A stretch of 64,000 nucleotides of DNA from Sabethes cyaneus (GCF_943734655.1 NC_071354.1:226604397-226668396), one strand, 5' to 3'. Positions 1 to 12,296 are shown, numbered from the stretch's first letter. The notes: generated from the sequence alone by a model not told the origin. A program made the numbers and translations.

Positions 1-123
1 TGGTTAATGAACAGCTAAGATATCGTGTTGAGCGTAGAGCACCACCCATCGCCTTATTCCGGAGATTCCTATATTCTAAGAAAATTTACATTTTCACATG
101 AAACTGTTTGCTCATACAGCGAA

Positions 124-912
124 GTGCGAGATGTTAGGCATGCGGACGATAAGCATACGAATATTGGGCATAATGGACGTTAAGCATAAGGGATGACAGG
201 TATAAAGGACGGTAGTGATAGGCATATTGGACGTTAGGCATAATTTGCAGGATCACGAAAGACCGAACTCCTATTTTGCCGAAACACGAAAGGAGAAGGC
301 ACGAAAGGAGAAGGCACGAAAGGAGAAGGCACGAAAGGGCTGAATCTCGCTGACAACTATTTTTCCGATTAATATTCATAAAAATAATATTTTTAACGTC
401 AATGATGAGCTGATTAAGCTATTATCAAGACAATTAGAAGATATTTTCATGTATTTTAGGAAAATATAAAATGATAAAGGGAAAAAGGCATTTCGTAAAA
501 TACTGGCACTTTAATCTCAGAACAGCAAGACACCCACATTCGCCGGAAGCATCCACGAAGAAATCACCTCTCTTTAGGTACATGCATTTCAAGGTATACT
601 AACAAGTAGGGGTTATCTCTTAGTTGAGTATATATCCAACATTTGAGGTCAAAGTCCGCGAATATTTTCTATAACAATCGACCATTCGTGATTCGGCCAT
701 GTGTATTTCGGCCATCTGTGATTCGGCCGGTTTCGACTATTCGTATGTAAATAACTAACTCTATATGTAGGACATTTTTTAACTGAGTCGGTTAGACCGC
801 TTGAAAGCTAACTGCAGACTGCCTAACGTTCGTTATACCTACCATACATTTTGGCTTCCGCACGTCCATTATGCCTAAAGTATTTATGCTTAGCGTCCAT
901 TATTGCCACTTG
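124..912 (-). repeat. Foldback-like dispersed repeat, copy A (inverted relative to copy B)
   Basis: The left part holds several degenerate direct copies of a motif like GGCATAATGGACGTTA. The right part (about 820-905) holds the same motif reverse-complemented, so both ends are subterminal inverted repeats. The middle (about 685-760) carries copies of ATTCGTGATTCGGCC. The unique interior (about 540-660) matches, in reverse complement, the interior of the repeat at 24.8-25.4 kb, including the stretch around GATAACCCCTACT. Two copies in opposite orientation with shared unique interior show one mobile family. No transposase frame is visible, so it is non-autonomous. Family name unknown to me. Confidence 0.6.
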
Positions 913-1277
913 TCCACTCTTGCGAACAATTAACTTTTCTGAGAGAGCAGGTTGAGAATATTCAATTATTTTCGAATGAATGTTATTATCGCCTCAAATC
1001 TTACTTCAACATCAAACACTATTTAGTTAACCATATATGTATTCATGTATTTGATTTGATGATATCAAAAAATTGTTATGTTAAAATGGTTTGATTGTGC
1101 TACAGGTTGAGAAATACAAATTTTTGCAAGTCGATTATTTTTACAGCATTTTATTGATTCTCATAATCGAAAACTACTAAATAAGTTAAAGTTGTTTGCA
1201 AAATGTTTTGTACCTTACTGCCTTATACTGAGTTGACAGTCGAATAAACATTAGCATCACTACGGGTTCCTCCTGTC

Positions 1278-1800
1278 TTGTCTTGTCCATCATTTTCGAA
1301 AGAAATTAATCTAAATGTGATGCTTGAGCATGGAAATTATGTAAAGAATTGCCAGCAACTAACTGATGCAAAGCAGCAAATGAAATGTTCAAAACTATTC
1401 TCGGATAAGAGCGTCGCTGATTTTCCTCGCTTTGCGAATTCTGCGTCATGTCACATGCACAAATGCAAGCCAACAGTTTCGAATAAATTCTTGCAGTACC
1501 TATATAGATACAATCTGGCAAAAGAAAAGGTAGACCGCTTACTTTTCAATGACGTGTCACCTTCAGAACATCAATTTGGACTAATTTCAATCTTAAATGT
1601 CAAAGGTGGTTGAAGAAAAGGGGTGGTTTTATACTTTAAGAAAATTGTTTATCTTCAGGACATCACATTGGACTAGGTTTAATGCTGAAACGATCGATAA
1701 TATCGGTTGAAGAAGAGGGGTGGTTTTGCACTCTGAGGTACTTCCCAAGCACAGATATCAAATTGGTATAAGTTTAGGCACCGTAAAGAATCTTCGACCT
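1278..1800. repeat. Short degenerate tandem repeat, about 92-bp unit
   Basis: A block containing TTCAGAACATC followed by a GGTTGAAGAAAAGGGGTGG stretch recurs about 92 bases later (near 1561 and 1653), with a weaker third unit near 1750. A 111-residue frame over the first part starts from TTG rather than ATG, has no recognisable domain and ends inside the repeat, so I do not call it a gene. Probably remains of a transposon. Confidence 0.35.
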
Positions 1801-1974
1801 ATTGGGACGAGGAGTTTCTGTCACTTTTTCTTCGTCGTTTTCTGACGTCTTTTCTTCGACCAGTCAGGATGTGAGGATTTCTAATTGGACAATGCATATT
1901 AGAGTTCAAAACCTGACCACTTTTCGAGAAAGATGTTTTGGAATGACACCCTACCCAGCCAAACCTTGCCGTAA

Positions 1975-2600
1975 GACATAGTCCTACGTCAAAAGGCTTT
2001 ATTTATCTTCCACTATAAGGATTTTCAGAGTGCAAACAGAGGCATAGTTGGCTACGTGGTAGTGGGGGAAAGCCAACTGTAAGTATGAATGCATGTTCCG
2101 CCATAACTCCGGAACGCCTGGACGGTTCTTTATCAAATTTGACACACATGTTTGTATTTGACATAAAAGAATTTGCGCAGGGGGGTTGACAAAAAAGGGA
2201 GACGGTCTCTTACAGGTGGTTAGGAAGGCTCAAATGGATAAAGGGGTGCGTTTTTATTGCATTTGGAATGATAGCAGTTGTATAAGTGACTGGACGACTA
2301 GAGGACAGTTCTGAAAGGGGAGAATAGGGTAGCCATAGACAAGAGGGAGGTTTAAAAACATAAAAAAGGCTTTACGAAAAGAAGACGGATTTACAAGTGG
2401 CTTGGGAACAACAGGAGGGTGAGCTGATAGAGGGTAAACACATTCAAATGAAATGAAGAAAAAGAGTTTTATTTGTTTGCGTTATAAGAATTTTCATTAC
2501 AATAACAGATGTACAAGTGGCTGAGAGACAAAGGGGCTCCGAGTAAGATGGGACAATCAGCTGGTTTGCAATAAAACGGAATTTTTTTGGTAAAGATGAA
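1975..2600 (+). repeat. Dispersed repeat with CCATAACTCCGGAACG motif
   Basis: The stretch at 2098-2200 (GCCATAACTCCGGAACG, then a run ending in GGGGTTGACAA) recurs at 23036-23115, directly 3' of the Helitron-like element. Downstream, a phrase like TTACAAGTGGCT with purine-rich flanks recurs near 2212, 2391 and 2511. This looks like non-coding transposon sequence with its own internal repeats. No coding frame. Confidence 0.5.
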
Positions 2601-2844
2601 TCAGAAATATTGATTTATTTGCCCAGAAACATCCGTTTGATTACAGATAAAAATAAAGCACCATGCGCCTTCTGCATTCACGACTCTTTCTTTAAAAATA
2701 ATGGGCTGATACTGTGTGACCGTAACACAAATGGCCGTATAACAAATAGCCGAAATCCAAATGACCGAATTTTAACAACTGTCACAGAAGGCCGAATCAC
2801 GAATAGTCGTACCCCTATTTGGTTGAGTTTCTAAAGGCTCAATA

Positions 2845-3028
2845 TGTAAAAGCAAAGCAAAGCCTAAGTGCTACATTGCGTTATCGAAACTTGACCTTCT
2901 GTTTTTTAAACGACAAACTTCGCAGCCAGCTGTCATAGTGCATGACAATTGCAGGGCCAGTTGCTTCGATCCTATTGACTCTAACAGCCTCTCCCAGTCG
3001 AGATTCGAACATACGAGTTGCGACATCC
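2845..3028 (-). mobile_element. tRNA-derived SINE (Feilai-like), 5'-truncated
   Basis: Read on the minus strand it runs from a B-box-like GTTCGAATCTC, through the SINE body (AATTGTC, GCTGCGAAG, AAGGTCAAG), to a tail of repeated GGCTTTGCTTTGC type. The tRNA 5' half (A box) is missing. The body matches the plus-strand copy at 3088-3285. The name Feilai is my recollection of the Aedes SINE and was not checked. It ends next to ATTCGGCCATTCGTG-type repeat sequence. Confidence 0.7.
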
Positions 3029-3087
3029 GGCCATTCGTGTTTCGACCATTTATGATTGGGTCATTAGATCTGTTGTTGTGTTGTTGT

Positions 3088-3285
3088 TGAAGCCTTCCAG
3101 TTGGCCTCGCGGTACGACGCTGATCGAACAAGCCATCGAATCTCGGCTGGGAGAGGTTGTTATTTAGAGCCAACAGGATCGTAGTACTAGTTCCGCAATT
3201 GTCCTGTACTCGAACAGCTAGGTCTGTCATATTAAAAACAGAAGGTCAAGCTTCGATAATGGAATGTAACAACTAGGCTAGCTAG
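3088..3285 (+). mobile_element. tRNA-derived SINE (Feilai-like)
   Basis: It begins near GGCCTCGCGGTACGACGC (A-box region). It continues through ATCGAATCTCGGCTGGG (B-box region), then CAATTGTCCTGTAC and AAGGTCAAG, and ends in the degenerate GGAATGTAAC tail. It lies about 60 bases from the minus-strand copy, making a tail-out inverted pair. Promoter boxes are degenerate, so this is an old insertion. Confidence 0.7.
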
Positions 3286-3479
3286 GCTATCAGATCTGTT
3301 ATGCCATTTGTTATTTTGACCATTCGTAGGTATTTCAACAAAAATTAAAATGTAGGTCTCTGGTCCGCATCTATACATCGTGGTAACACGAAAAAATAAA
3401 TATTTTCAATGTTTTTGCTATAAACAGCTTTGAGCTTTTGTTCAAATATTTTCTGTAAGACTAGTGAAACGTCAACATT

Positions 3480-3959
3480 ATGCATATGAATGAAGTAAAT
3501 TCGTTAAATTCACCATTCTGCAATCGTACATCGTTAGTTCATTTAATAAAATATTTACTAATAAATAATCAAGCGATAGTTAATCTAACATTCAAATGGA
3601 CTAAAACTAGTATTAAACACTTTTCCTTAGGACTGATAAAACAATTCAAAAACTGGGCATGTAAATTAACACTAAATTTTATACTTCGAAATTGTTTGGA
3701 GAAAACATCAAAAGTACAGAGTACCAAACTGGACAGTTTTACATTCGCTGAGTGTCAGTAAGTAATATTTGACCTACATTTAGGAACTTTACCTAAAACT
3801 CTCAATCCTTTCAGTGACATCCTGTCCATAAGAGACTGCATCAATCGGTATGCACTCGAGTGCGGAAAACCTGCGATCATTCACTGGCTAAACCAGGTGT
3901 ATCGTAATATAATAACGCAAACTCCTTGTGATATGCCAGAAAACGTGAATGAGAAGTAA
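3480..3959 (+). CDS. Possible two-exon gene end, product unknown
   Basis: Exon 1 is open from ATG 3480 to 3757. A canonical intron follows at 3758-3814 (57 bp, GTAAGT donor, pyrimidine-rich tract ending TTTCAG). Exon 2 runs from 3815 to the TAA at 3957-3959. The splice is phase 2 and keeps the frame open; without splicing the frame stops at once. The spliced C-terminus is cysteine-rich: CHDIL, RDCINRY, LECGKP and TPCD are spaced like a disulfide-bonded helical secreted domain. The N-terminal part looks less protein-like and has no signal peptide, so the true exon 1 may begin later or further exons may lie upstream. I recognise no family. No strong polyadenylation signal was seen. Confidence 0.4.
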
Positions 3960-3999
3960 TATTTTCCTTCGAAATTATATTCCTAGCTACTACTAGGCT

Positions 4000-5560
4000 T
4001 GTTGTTTGAGTCACAGAACTCATGAATTCATGATTCTAATGCCATGAATGACTTCGAAACTGTTAAATGTAAATCCTGAATAATTGCATCATTTCGTATC
4101 ACATTCCAAAAGTCATTTTATTGCTGTATCACCGATAAATAGTCATACAATTTACACACTGCACCCTGAATGGTTGTTCCGTTTTTTTATTAACTCTATT
4201 GAAAAAATAAAAACAAGAATCCACCAGAACACGGTTCACGGTTTCGCCATGAGGTACCACGAGGAACGGAATAGCAGCAAATATGTAACGGAAATCGATA
4301 ATCACCCTTGCGATTCGGACCGGTCCCGAACCAGACCATAGCGGACATTAAATTTCAATGAAAACCAGTTCGGCGGCGCAAGGAAAGAAATATACCCGGG
4401 GCCAGGCTGGGCACTGCTGCTGCTGCTGCTGCCACTGCCACCAAGTCCATTCCGAGTGGGGCAAGGAAGAAAAACGAATTAATAAAAATCAAGCAAAATA
4501 GCATCAATTACGCATGCGGTTGTGCGGCGCGGTGCAACGCGCCTGAACTGAGCTGGAAGGAACTTGAAGCTCACGGAATAACCGAGCCAAAAACAGCCTG
4601 ATCAACTTCTCACCAACGACGAATGTGAGTATTCGTGTACGGGGAACGAACGCACGTCGTAATCGATGTCAAGGTACACAACACTACTTTTCAAAATAAA
4701 GGAAAAAAATCACTTCGAGAGCGTACACCTTTCGGTGCTCCTTTTTCTCGTTGTAGTTCCTTCACTTTACCCTGAGCGAACCGTGGGACGTGGGCAAGGA
4801 GGCCTGACTTGCGTAATTTCAGCGTGAAACCCTTCCTCAACCGACTGCGACAGAACCAGAGTTCAAAACCTGCCAGCTCGTTGCTAAGTCACGGGAGTTC
4901 AATCCTTTTGCAGGTATGCGCGCGCGCACTCTACACCCCCGGACTAGCGCAAAACCGACAGTCAGCAGCAGCAGCAACAGCACCGGCGTTGATAATTGAG
5001 GTGAAAAAAAAACTAAAACATTTAAAAATATGCGTGTGCAACTCTATCTGATCGCAGCAGAGTGCTTGGGCCAAAGATCGACCACGATTTGCCCGCGCAC
5101 AGTCAAGCTCTCGCTCGAACCCTTCGAGTTTGCACTACATTCCCTCCCCTGCAATACTACCTCTTTCCAACCAAGTCACCACACCACTATCAGTCAAAGC
5201 TTTGCCAGCCAGCCAGGTGATCTTTGCACTATGGAATCTATCTCCTACCGATATCGGATGTGGTTTGGTTTCGGTTAGAGCGCACGCGCTATGTGGCCTG
5301 CAAAATTCTGCTGGTTTTTAAGTGTACAGCGACTAGTACCTAGTACACACTACACTTATTGAAGATTGAGTGCGTTTCGATTTGCTGCATAGTTTGCTCT
5401 GCAAAGACTGTTTGATTTTGCTGTTACCAACCAGGCAGGCAAGATAAAGCAGCGCTTTATTTCCTAGGCTTATGAAATTGGTGTCGTTAGAAGTTGGAAT
5501 CGGAAATTTAAAAAAACATATGAGTAGAGTGGAAATATTTACTGCTTTAGGCCAACAAAG
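4000..5560. other. Low-repeat, GC-richer non-coding island
   Basis: After an AT-rich start, 4240-5330 has balanced composition, runs of CTG/CAG (about 4412-4440 and 4960-4982) and no transposon signature that I can see. Small frames here lack domains. The texture resembles promoter or 5' leader DNA of an insect gene, but no exon can be supported. Confidence 0.3.
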
Positions 5561-5720
5561 CAATCAGTTGTTTACCCTGCGTCAGTTGCTAGACAAGTTT
5601 CGGTAGTACAGACTTGCAGACTCATCATCTGTTTGTGGACTTTAAGGCAGCGTACGATTCAGTCCAGCGAAATGAGCTATGGCAGATAATGCTAGAACAA
5701 AGCAATACTACCTACTGAAG
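5560..5720 (+). pseudogene. RTE-type reverse transcriptase fragment
   Basis: Broken frames read LFTLRQLLDKFR, then a segment corresponding to HHLFVDFKAAYDSVQR (RT motif A, catalytic Asp in FVDFKAAYD), then NELWQIM. A frameshift lies near 5605. It is nearly the same sequence as 7035-7190, so both come from one RTE subfamily. Only motif A survives. Confidence 0.7.
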
Positions 5721-6429
5721 ATTGATAGCAAAACTTAAGTCTGCGTGTAGACGGAGGTCACCATTAACCCTCTCTAACGGGAAACATCGTAAAAACGATG
5801 CGAAAGATTATTTTTTCATAAGAGCTTAAATTTTGATTTTCATGTAAATATAATTAACTGGAGGAGCGCCAGATGAAGGAGTGCAAATAGTCCAATTTCC
5901 GATTTTTAATTTTCGTATCTTACGTTTTACCCAGATAATTTTTCAATTCAGATATTTAAAGAATTGAAATAAAGCATGTGAATTACTGACAGCAAAAATT
6001 TGGGGATAACCTTTTTGTTCTAGATGTCCTTTTTCTTCTCCTAGAGTAAAAAAGAGAATACCCGTGCAATAATTTTTTCGGAATTTTCTTGAATTTTTAA
6101 TTTTGAAAGATGATAACCTTTGGCATGGTCAAAATGGTGTGATATTAATATAAAAATGTCAAGAAATCTGTTCTGAACAAATCTGTTTTCATATTGGCAG
6201 TTCAAAACAAATTTCATGTTTAGCTCTGAAGCTTTAGAAGCCAAGGTCGTCTACAGCCAATTCGCACCAATTTAATATATTAATTTAACATGAATATTTC
6301 AAAACATTAGATGCTTATTCGTATAGCGATTTTTCAAAAAGATCGTATACGATATGACTGAAGGGTTCCAAATCTGTGTCAAATTTTATCATGCATTTAT
6401 GAACGAAAACGGTATTTAAACATTTCGAG

Positions 6430-6680
6430 GTCTGTTTCAATTAACAGCAAACTCCCATGGAAATTTTTCGATTTTCTTGGACATCGGTTATTTCAAGCAA
6501 TTTACGTGGGAAAATTGCATGTAAAACGTCCCTGATCATATTGCAGAAATCGCCGATGTGGTTACAGAATCGGGTTAGAAATCTATCATGGACCTTCTTC
6601 AAATTGCAATGGATTGTGCCGTTTCAAGGACTCAAATTTGGAACTGATAAAGATACTCATTTGTAAGTGATTGCATGCCG
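6430..6680 (+). repeat. Weak copy of a dispersed repeat also at 28.55 and 51.35 kb
   Basis: The end of this stretch (GTTTCAAGGACTC followed by GATAAAGATACTCATTTGTAAG and GTGATTGCAT) resembles 28740-28800 and 51535-51600. Similarity is patchy by eye and needs alignment. The 69-residue frame is not convincing as a gene. Confidence 0.3.
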
Positions 6681-7014
6681 CGTCGCTCGACATGATTGGG
6701 CTATACGTTCACCTCTTCGTACCCGATCAAATGAAAATAACAAATTTATAAGATAAGTTCTATATAACAAAATATCCACTGCGTTTTATTATAAACTTGG
6801 TCTCATTATTAACTACTAAAATTGTAACAAATTCCGCTTTAGGCATATCACGAATATATTAAAATATAATATACTTTGATCTAGTTTATATCAATATGTG
6901 TCACAAATACCAGCGTTATGACTAAAATGTAACAAAGCATGTTATAAGTAACATAACGGAACAGAATCTTTGTGAAACATTTCGCATGTCGCAAGTAATA
7001 AGTACCAAGCTAGT

Positions 7015-7565
7015 TTTCGTGCTGGTCGCTGCACGACGGATCAGTTGTTTACCCTGCGTCAGTTGCTAGATAAGTTTCGGGAGTATAGTACAACTTGTAG
7101 ACTCATCATCTGTTTTTGGACTTTAAGGCAGCGTACGATTCAGTCCAGCGAAATGAGCTATGACAGATAATACTAGAACATGGTTTCTCGAAGAAAAGAA
7201 TGTAAGCCGCGATCTGGCACATTGTTTATTTATTTACTATTTGATGGGGTTTTCAACCTTTGGTTGGTTCGCCCCAAATCTGGCACAATGAAATGCAGCC
7301 GCCAGTTGGGCTTTCTACGGATTACGTAGCCAGCTGAAGTTCCGTAGTTTGCAAATTCGTACAAAACTGGCACTCTACAGAACACTAATCCTTCCGAAGG
7401 CCCTGTATGGACATGAATCATGGAAGAGGCCGTAGCCTTCAGGGCAGACCTCGCACCTGATGGATGTGCGTTGTCGAAGGATTGGAGAAGGGTAGCCTAG
7501 GACCGACAGTACTGGAGGACCATAATTTGTTCGGTGCAGGATCGATAACGAACCGTCGGCAATAA
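7015..7565 (+). pseudogene. RTE-type reverse transcriptase, internally deleted
   Basis: The first part encodes FRAGRCTTDQLFTLRQLLDKF and RT motif A as in the 5.6-kb fragment. After an interruption, about 7310-7440 encodes FYGLRSQLKFR and ALYRTLILPKALYGHES, the conserved region C-terminal to the RT core in RTE proteins. Motifs B and C (the FADD box) are missing, so a deletion joins motif A to the C-terminal part. Stops and frameshifts throughout; not functional. Confidence 0.75.
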
Positions 7566-7929
7566 ATTGGACCATTTACTTCGATATGTTAGTCTTGTTG
7601 ACTTTTTCGGTGAGTTTGTTTGTATATTTGGTAATTTAAAAGTGAAACCGATTATGCAAGCCGATGTTGCTAGCCCAGATGCGTCGCTTGCCCGCATCGG
7701 CTACGTAAGTAATAAAATCGAAAACCATGAAAAATGGGACGGTCTAAAATTGCACCTAAAATGTGTTGGTATAAAACAAGGGCTCAGTGGCCTCAGTGGC
7801 CCGCAGTGCCATCAGTTGCTGCGTAGCAAATCAACGCAAACTGCACACCATTGGAATGGCATCGAAAATCAGTGGATCCGTCCCTGTAACTCACTAAAAA
7901 ACTAAAAGTCGACTGTTCTCCAGTATTCG

Positions 7930-9475
7930 GTAGGTCGCTTACTTACTGTACCAACCGAGAGCTGGGGTGACTCTTGCCGTATCAAGAATTCCTTTCCATT
8001 GTACTCGGTCCTGGGGTACTTGTCGTCAATTCGTGAGCATCTCGGCAAACGCAAGTCGAGCTATCTAGTACGTTGGGCCCCTCTATTCCTGGTGCCGGTG
8101 GGGTTCTTGAAGAGAACGGATTTCACTGCACAGTTACTTGGCATTCTTGCGACGTGGACGACCTTCCGTAGTCTCGCAACCAGGGGTGGCACGATCACTT
8201 TAACTCAATTCACATTCATTTGAAAGTACCGTCTCAGCCAAGCAAAATTTGACAAAGTTATGAATGGGACATTTGCAGAATTAGTTATTCTCTATAATTT
8301 TGCCGAACAAAGTTTTGCTGTATCTTTTGTAGTTATGGTCCTACAATGCTATAGTAAAAGTTGTAGATAACAACTAGTTCTTCAATCGTCCCATACACAA
8401 CTTTTTCAAATTCTGTTTGACTGAGACGGTACTCTGAAATGAATGTGAATTGAGTCAAAGTGATTGTGCCATCCCTGCTCCCAACTTTCACCAGGCGTAC
8501 GATGGGAATCTCTCCAAAAAGTGCCTGCAACTCGTGTTTCATTCACCTACGCCACTCTCCGCTATCCGTTTGTACTCCTCCAAAAACAGTCCGCAATACC
8601 TTCGTTCAAATACGGCAAGTGCACGTATGTCTTCCGTATGCAAAGTTACTATCTCAAGTCCGTAGAGGACTGCCCCTACTAGCACGGTTATTACAAAGTA
8701 GTTGTGGTAACCGAATTATGGCTAATTTCAGTCGTAATCCGGTTGCTACAAGTAAATGAACCTAAAGTGTGCTACTTGGGGCGCCGGTCTGATTAGCGAT
8801 TTGTACATCGTCAGCTTTGTGCGGTGACGTATGGCCCTTGATCGAAGCGTCTTGCGAAGGAAAAGTAAGTTCGATTTCCAGCTTGAATGCGTCGTTAGAT
8901 CTCCGTATTCGTATCATTGTCCGCGGTTACCAAAGAGCCCAAATGGCCAAATATACGAACTTATCAACCACTTCCAGTTCATCGCCGTCAATAGTTACTG
9001 TCCGTGGGAAGCAAACGTTGTCTTCTCTGGAGCCTACCATATATTTGGTTTTCGACACGTTCATTTGTAATCCAGCCCTCCCAGCTGTCGTTTTTCGTCT
9101 GGCGTAGTTTTTTGTCAAACCGTTCTGGTGCATTATATACATCATAGCTTTTCACACTTGACTATATCGTGTGCGGTCTTGAAATATGATGCGTGGGTAT
9201 ATCGTACTCCCGACATTTTAGAATGATCCAGCAAGCCCGCCTGTCGGTGCCTTACGAAATCTTCTGCTATTGAGGACAGACGACGTGACCGTAAATATGA
9301 AATAGCACTTTGTAGATCTGCGCGTACTACCGCAGTGATTACAATAATCCGGCCGATCGTCCTTTTTATAGATGGTATAAACCACATCTTTCTCCCGCTC
9401 CTCGGTAGTTTCTCATCCTTCCAAATACTGGAAATTATTCGATGAAGTGCCATTGTCAACGGTTCTTTTCCAGCA
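7930..9475 (-). pseudogene. RTE-type reverse transcriptase, decayed and split by a MITE
   Basis: On the minus strand, 9459-9142 encodes RT core pieces (ALHRIISSIWKDEKLP). Next, 9145-8927 encodes GLQMNVSKTKYMVGSRE and DELEVVDKFVYLAIWALW, the KTKYM and VYLG-like boxes after the active site. Then 8700-8480 encodes broken FERR and MKHELQALFGEIPI sequence. Beyond the MITE, 8180-8000 encodes VARMPSNCAVKSVLFKNPTGTR. The order matches the intact RTE at 29.4-32.3 kb, though it is a different subfamily. Many frameshifts; no active-site FADD visible. Confidence 0.8.
8181..8477. mobile_element. hAT-like palindromic MITE, 297 bp
   Basis: The ends are CAGGGGTGGCACGATCAC and the inverted counterpart ending TGCCATCCCTG. 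Arms of about 90 bp pair with few mismatches. The flanks are CTCGCAAC (8173-8180) and CTCCCAAC (8478-8485), an 8-bp duplication with one difference. CAGGG termini and 8-bp duplications are hAT hallmarks. It sits inside the RTE pseudogene, so it is younger than that copy. Confidence 0.85.
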
Positions 9476-9599
9476 CCACATCGTTAGAATCCTTATAAAA
9501 ATATCTTCTTTTTTTTTGTCTCAAATAATTGAACCCAGTTTAACAGTTTGAGATATAGAAATGAAAGACTTTTAGCATATACAGCATTTTTTCTCAGCT

Positions 9600-10003
9600 T
9601 TCCGATGGTAGTCTTGAAATTAAAATTGGTTGGGGAAGATCATGGCGAAAATGACGATTTTTTGATAAAACCCAACATGGCGACCAAATCCAAGAGGGTC
9701 GCCAAAAATTTTTTTACTCCATTTGAAAGCCCTGTTTTTTTTCTTTATAGAATCGGGCCATGCGTTAGTTGTTTCATGGCAAATTTATGGTATATCACAT
9801 TATATAGATCTCAAGGTTTGCATAAAATTCAACTTTTTTTGAACCTGTTAGGTCCCTTGGCGAACGAGGGGTCCACTATTTCGAGGTATCAAAAGTGTAA
9901 TTCTTATTTTTTAACCATTTTCAACCAATTAAGTGCAAAAGATTCAATATTTGAAGACCTTGTGTCAGTAGTGGCCCCGTTTCAGCGAGAACTACTCCGC
10001 TCT
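9600..10003 (-). mobile_element. Fragment of the TGAGTAATTCTCG MITE family
   Basis: The end GGCCCCGTTTCAGCGAGAAC and some 260 bases inward match, in reverse complement, the left arm of the MITE at 37473-37851. Shared landmarks are the TTTGAAGACC region, the TCGAAATAGTGG region and the CCATGAAACAACTAAC region. The opposite end is not recognisable. The 178-residue frame across this stretch (to 10084) has no domain and is a by-product of the repeat. Confidence 0.65.
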
Positions 10004-10084
10004 CTTTTCACCAATCATCCAATGAAATGGCAAACATTCGCGTATATAGATATGAAAAAAGAATTATATTCAACCGAACAGTAG

Positions 10085-12149
10085 CGCTCTTCTCCAACAC
10101 AGACATAGGCAACACCTAATCCAAGTTTTAATCGTCGTAAAGAATCAGTCACTTTTATTTTTAAAAGCAAAGTAGTCGAAATCACGGTATACAGATGGTG
10201 TATTCAACTGTCGTCCCTGTCTGTGAAGTAAGGCGAACACGAAGAAAATGTTTCGTTAATTTTCACTATTTAATGATTGAAAAACAGAGGTTGGAAAACT
10301 CGCAAAATGAATAGATACGCCGAGCATCGGCAAAAGGTTCTTATCATGATAAAACAGCTACGTGAGTGGCTCAATTCGCCTATAACACTGAGCAACATAC
10401 ACTCACGCTTCATAGCATCGCTAAATATACGAATATCGTGAGCAACGCAAAAGTGCGAATTACTGCCTTCTGCTACTTGTAAAGCCACTAACACTACTTT
10501 AAACTATTCCCTTTTCGTGGTAATATTATTTTAAATACTTTCCGGCGTCCCCGGGCATTCTATATCCGATAAATCGAAAACACTCAATGCACATAAGAAG
10601 GGCTCCATATAAAGTAGCGGCCAAAATTGCCGAATGTAAAATTTCACATTTTAGCACATGCTTAAACGCGGTTTTGTAGTAAATTGTCTATATTTTTATG
10701 ATTCGTGAATAAAATTTTGAAAGAAAAAAAATGTCATGTAGAAATAAGCCGTCAAAGTTGCCCATTTCAAAAGTTTGAAAAATGAGTCATTTTGAAAAAG
10801 TCAAAAAATTAAATAGTTATCGCGGATGTAAATATTATTGTTATATATTATTTTAAAACTGATATTTTAGCCTATTAAAAAATGAAATGAAAACAAATTT
10901 AAACTCAATGTGGTGCGCCATAGGCTACTTATAATAAAAATGAAATTTTCACAAACTTTAATCAAAAAAACAACTCTTGTCGCCTCTTGTCGCCGCAGTT
11001 TCTAACAGTGCGTCTGAGAGCTCGAAGTATGTTGTATCAAAACATGAATTGAAAGTTTGCTATAATTTGACGTTTTCCGAAAAAAAATAATTTTAAAATT
11101 GTCGTATTTTTAGCAAGTCTTTGAAATTTTAAGTACTCTTTGAACAAATTTGATTATCTTTGTTACTAAATTTATTTAGTATCTGAAGAGAGTTTCAATG
11201 ACAAAATGGGAGAATCCCCGCGAGAAAGAAAAATTTTTTTTGTCAAGCAAATATTTATATCGGTAACATTTGATCATTTTTCCCCAAATCACCCTAAATA
11301 TGAGTTCTTATATGTTTAAATCATTTCTTTTGTTACAAATATAATCTAGAATCAATTTGAAACTAAAAAATAATTTTGGCCAAAAATCGCAATTTTCCAA
11401 CTATTGTGCAATGTTCAATATTCAATTTTTGAACGAATTCTGATGTTCACATTGAGGTTCTGTTCGTGATCAAATTCAAAGCTGATGCGTGCATTATCGG
11501 CGAGGCAGGCGAATAGTATATGTTCAGGAGGGATGTTCATCGATTCAAATGATCACTTTTTCGCGAATTCTCCAACCACTGTTGAAAAAGAAAGTTTTAA
11601 TAAAAACCACATAAATGCTACATCTATTACGAATCGATCGGGATTCAAGCCATCAAAATTCAATCATAATTGGCAGAGCTAATAGCGTTTAATCCGTCAT
11701 ATTTCCGAGTCGGTAATTAGAATCTAAATTATGGAATGACGCCTTGCGGTATGACGCAGTCCCAAGTCAAAATTAGACGCTTGTCCAGATAATTGCTATT
11801 GCATGAAAATCAAACCTTGAACTTCTTTCGAGTTTACTTGTATGATAAAATAGTCATTACCTCGATCACATCATTATGTTGCCAATTAGAAGGTTAACAG
11901 CGCATCATTTGAATGAAAGTGAAACCAGTCGGAAATGAAATTTAAAATAAAATTGAAATATAATTTTAAACAACCGTTGAACAACGAGTATTGAAAGAAA
12001 GTTGAAACAGGATTGAAAACGGAGTGAAAACTGAGATGATTTGGAGAAATTCCAATAAAACTGAAATTGAGCTAAACAGCATAATTGGTCATTTATATTG
12101 ACCTAATCCGGAAAAAAGCCAAACCAAGCTTAAATTCAAGAGGCATTTA
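10085..12149. other. AT-rich stretch, nothing recognised
   Basis: Mostly AT-rich sequence with short homopolymers. I see no open frame of interest, no clear terminal repeats and no RNA gene. Degraded transposon DNA is likely but cannot be assigned. Confidence 0.3.
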
Positions 12150-12161
12150 AATCAGAATATT

Positions 12162-12296
12162 TTTTGTTTTTTTTTTGTTTTGATTATAGTCACTTTAACA
12201 GCTTGGGTCATTCGTGACTTCTGCGGGGTTGGGATTTGAATCCGGGTCCTCGGCGTGAGAGGCGTTTATGCTAACCACTGCGCCGGGATTGACCCC
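12162..12296 (-). mobile_element. Short tRNA-derived SINE with target-site duplication
   Basis: On the minus strand it starts GGGGTCAATCCCGGCGCAG, has an A-box-like GTGGTTAGC and a B-box-like GATTCAAATCC, and ends in an A-rich tail (CAAAACAAAAAAAAAA). It is flanked by identical 12-bp copies of AATCAGAATATT at 12150-12161 and 12297-12308, the footprint of LINE-mediated insertion. A second copy lies at 19401-19530. Confidence 0.88.

Noticed and set aside
9548..10084. 178-residue ORF
   Set aside because: It lies over sequence shared with the MITE at 37.5 kb, has no domain, and its start is only one possible ATG in AT-rich DNA.
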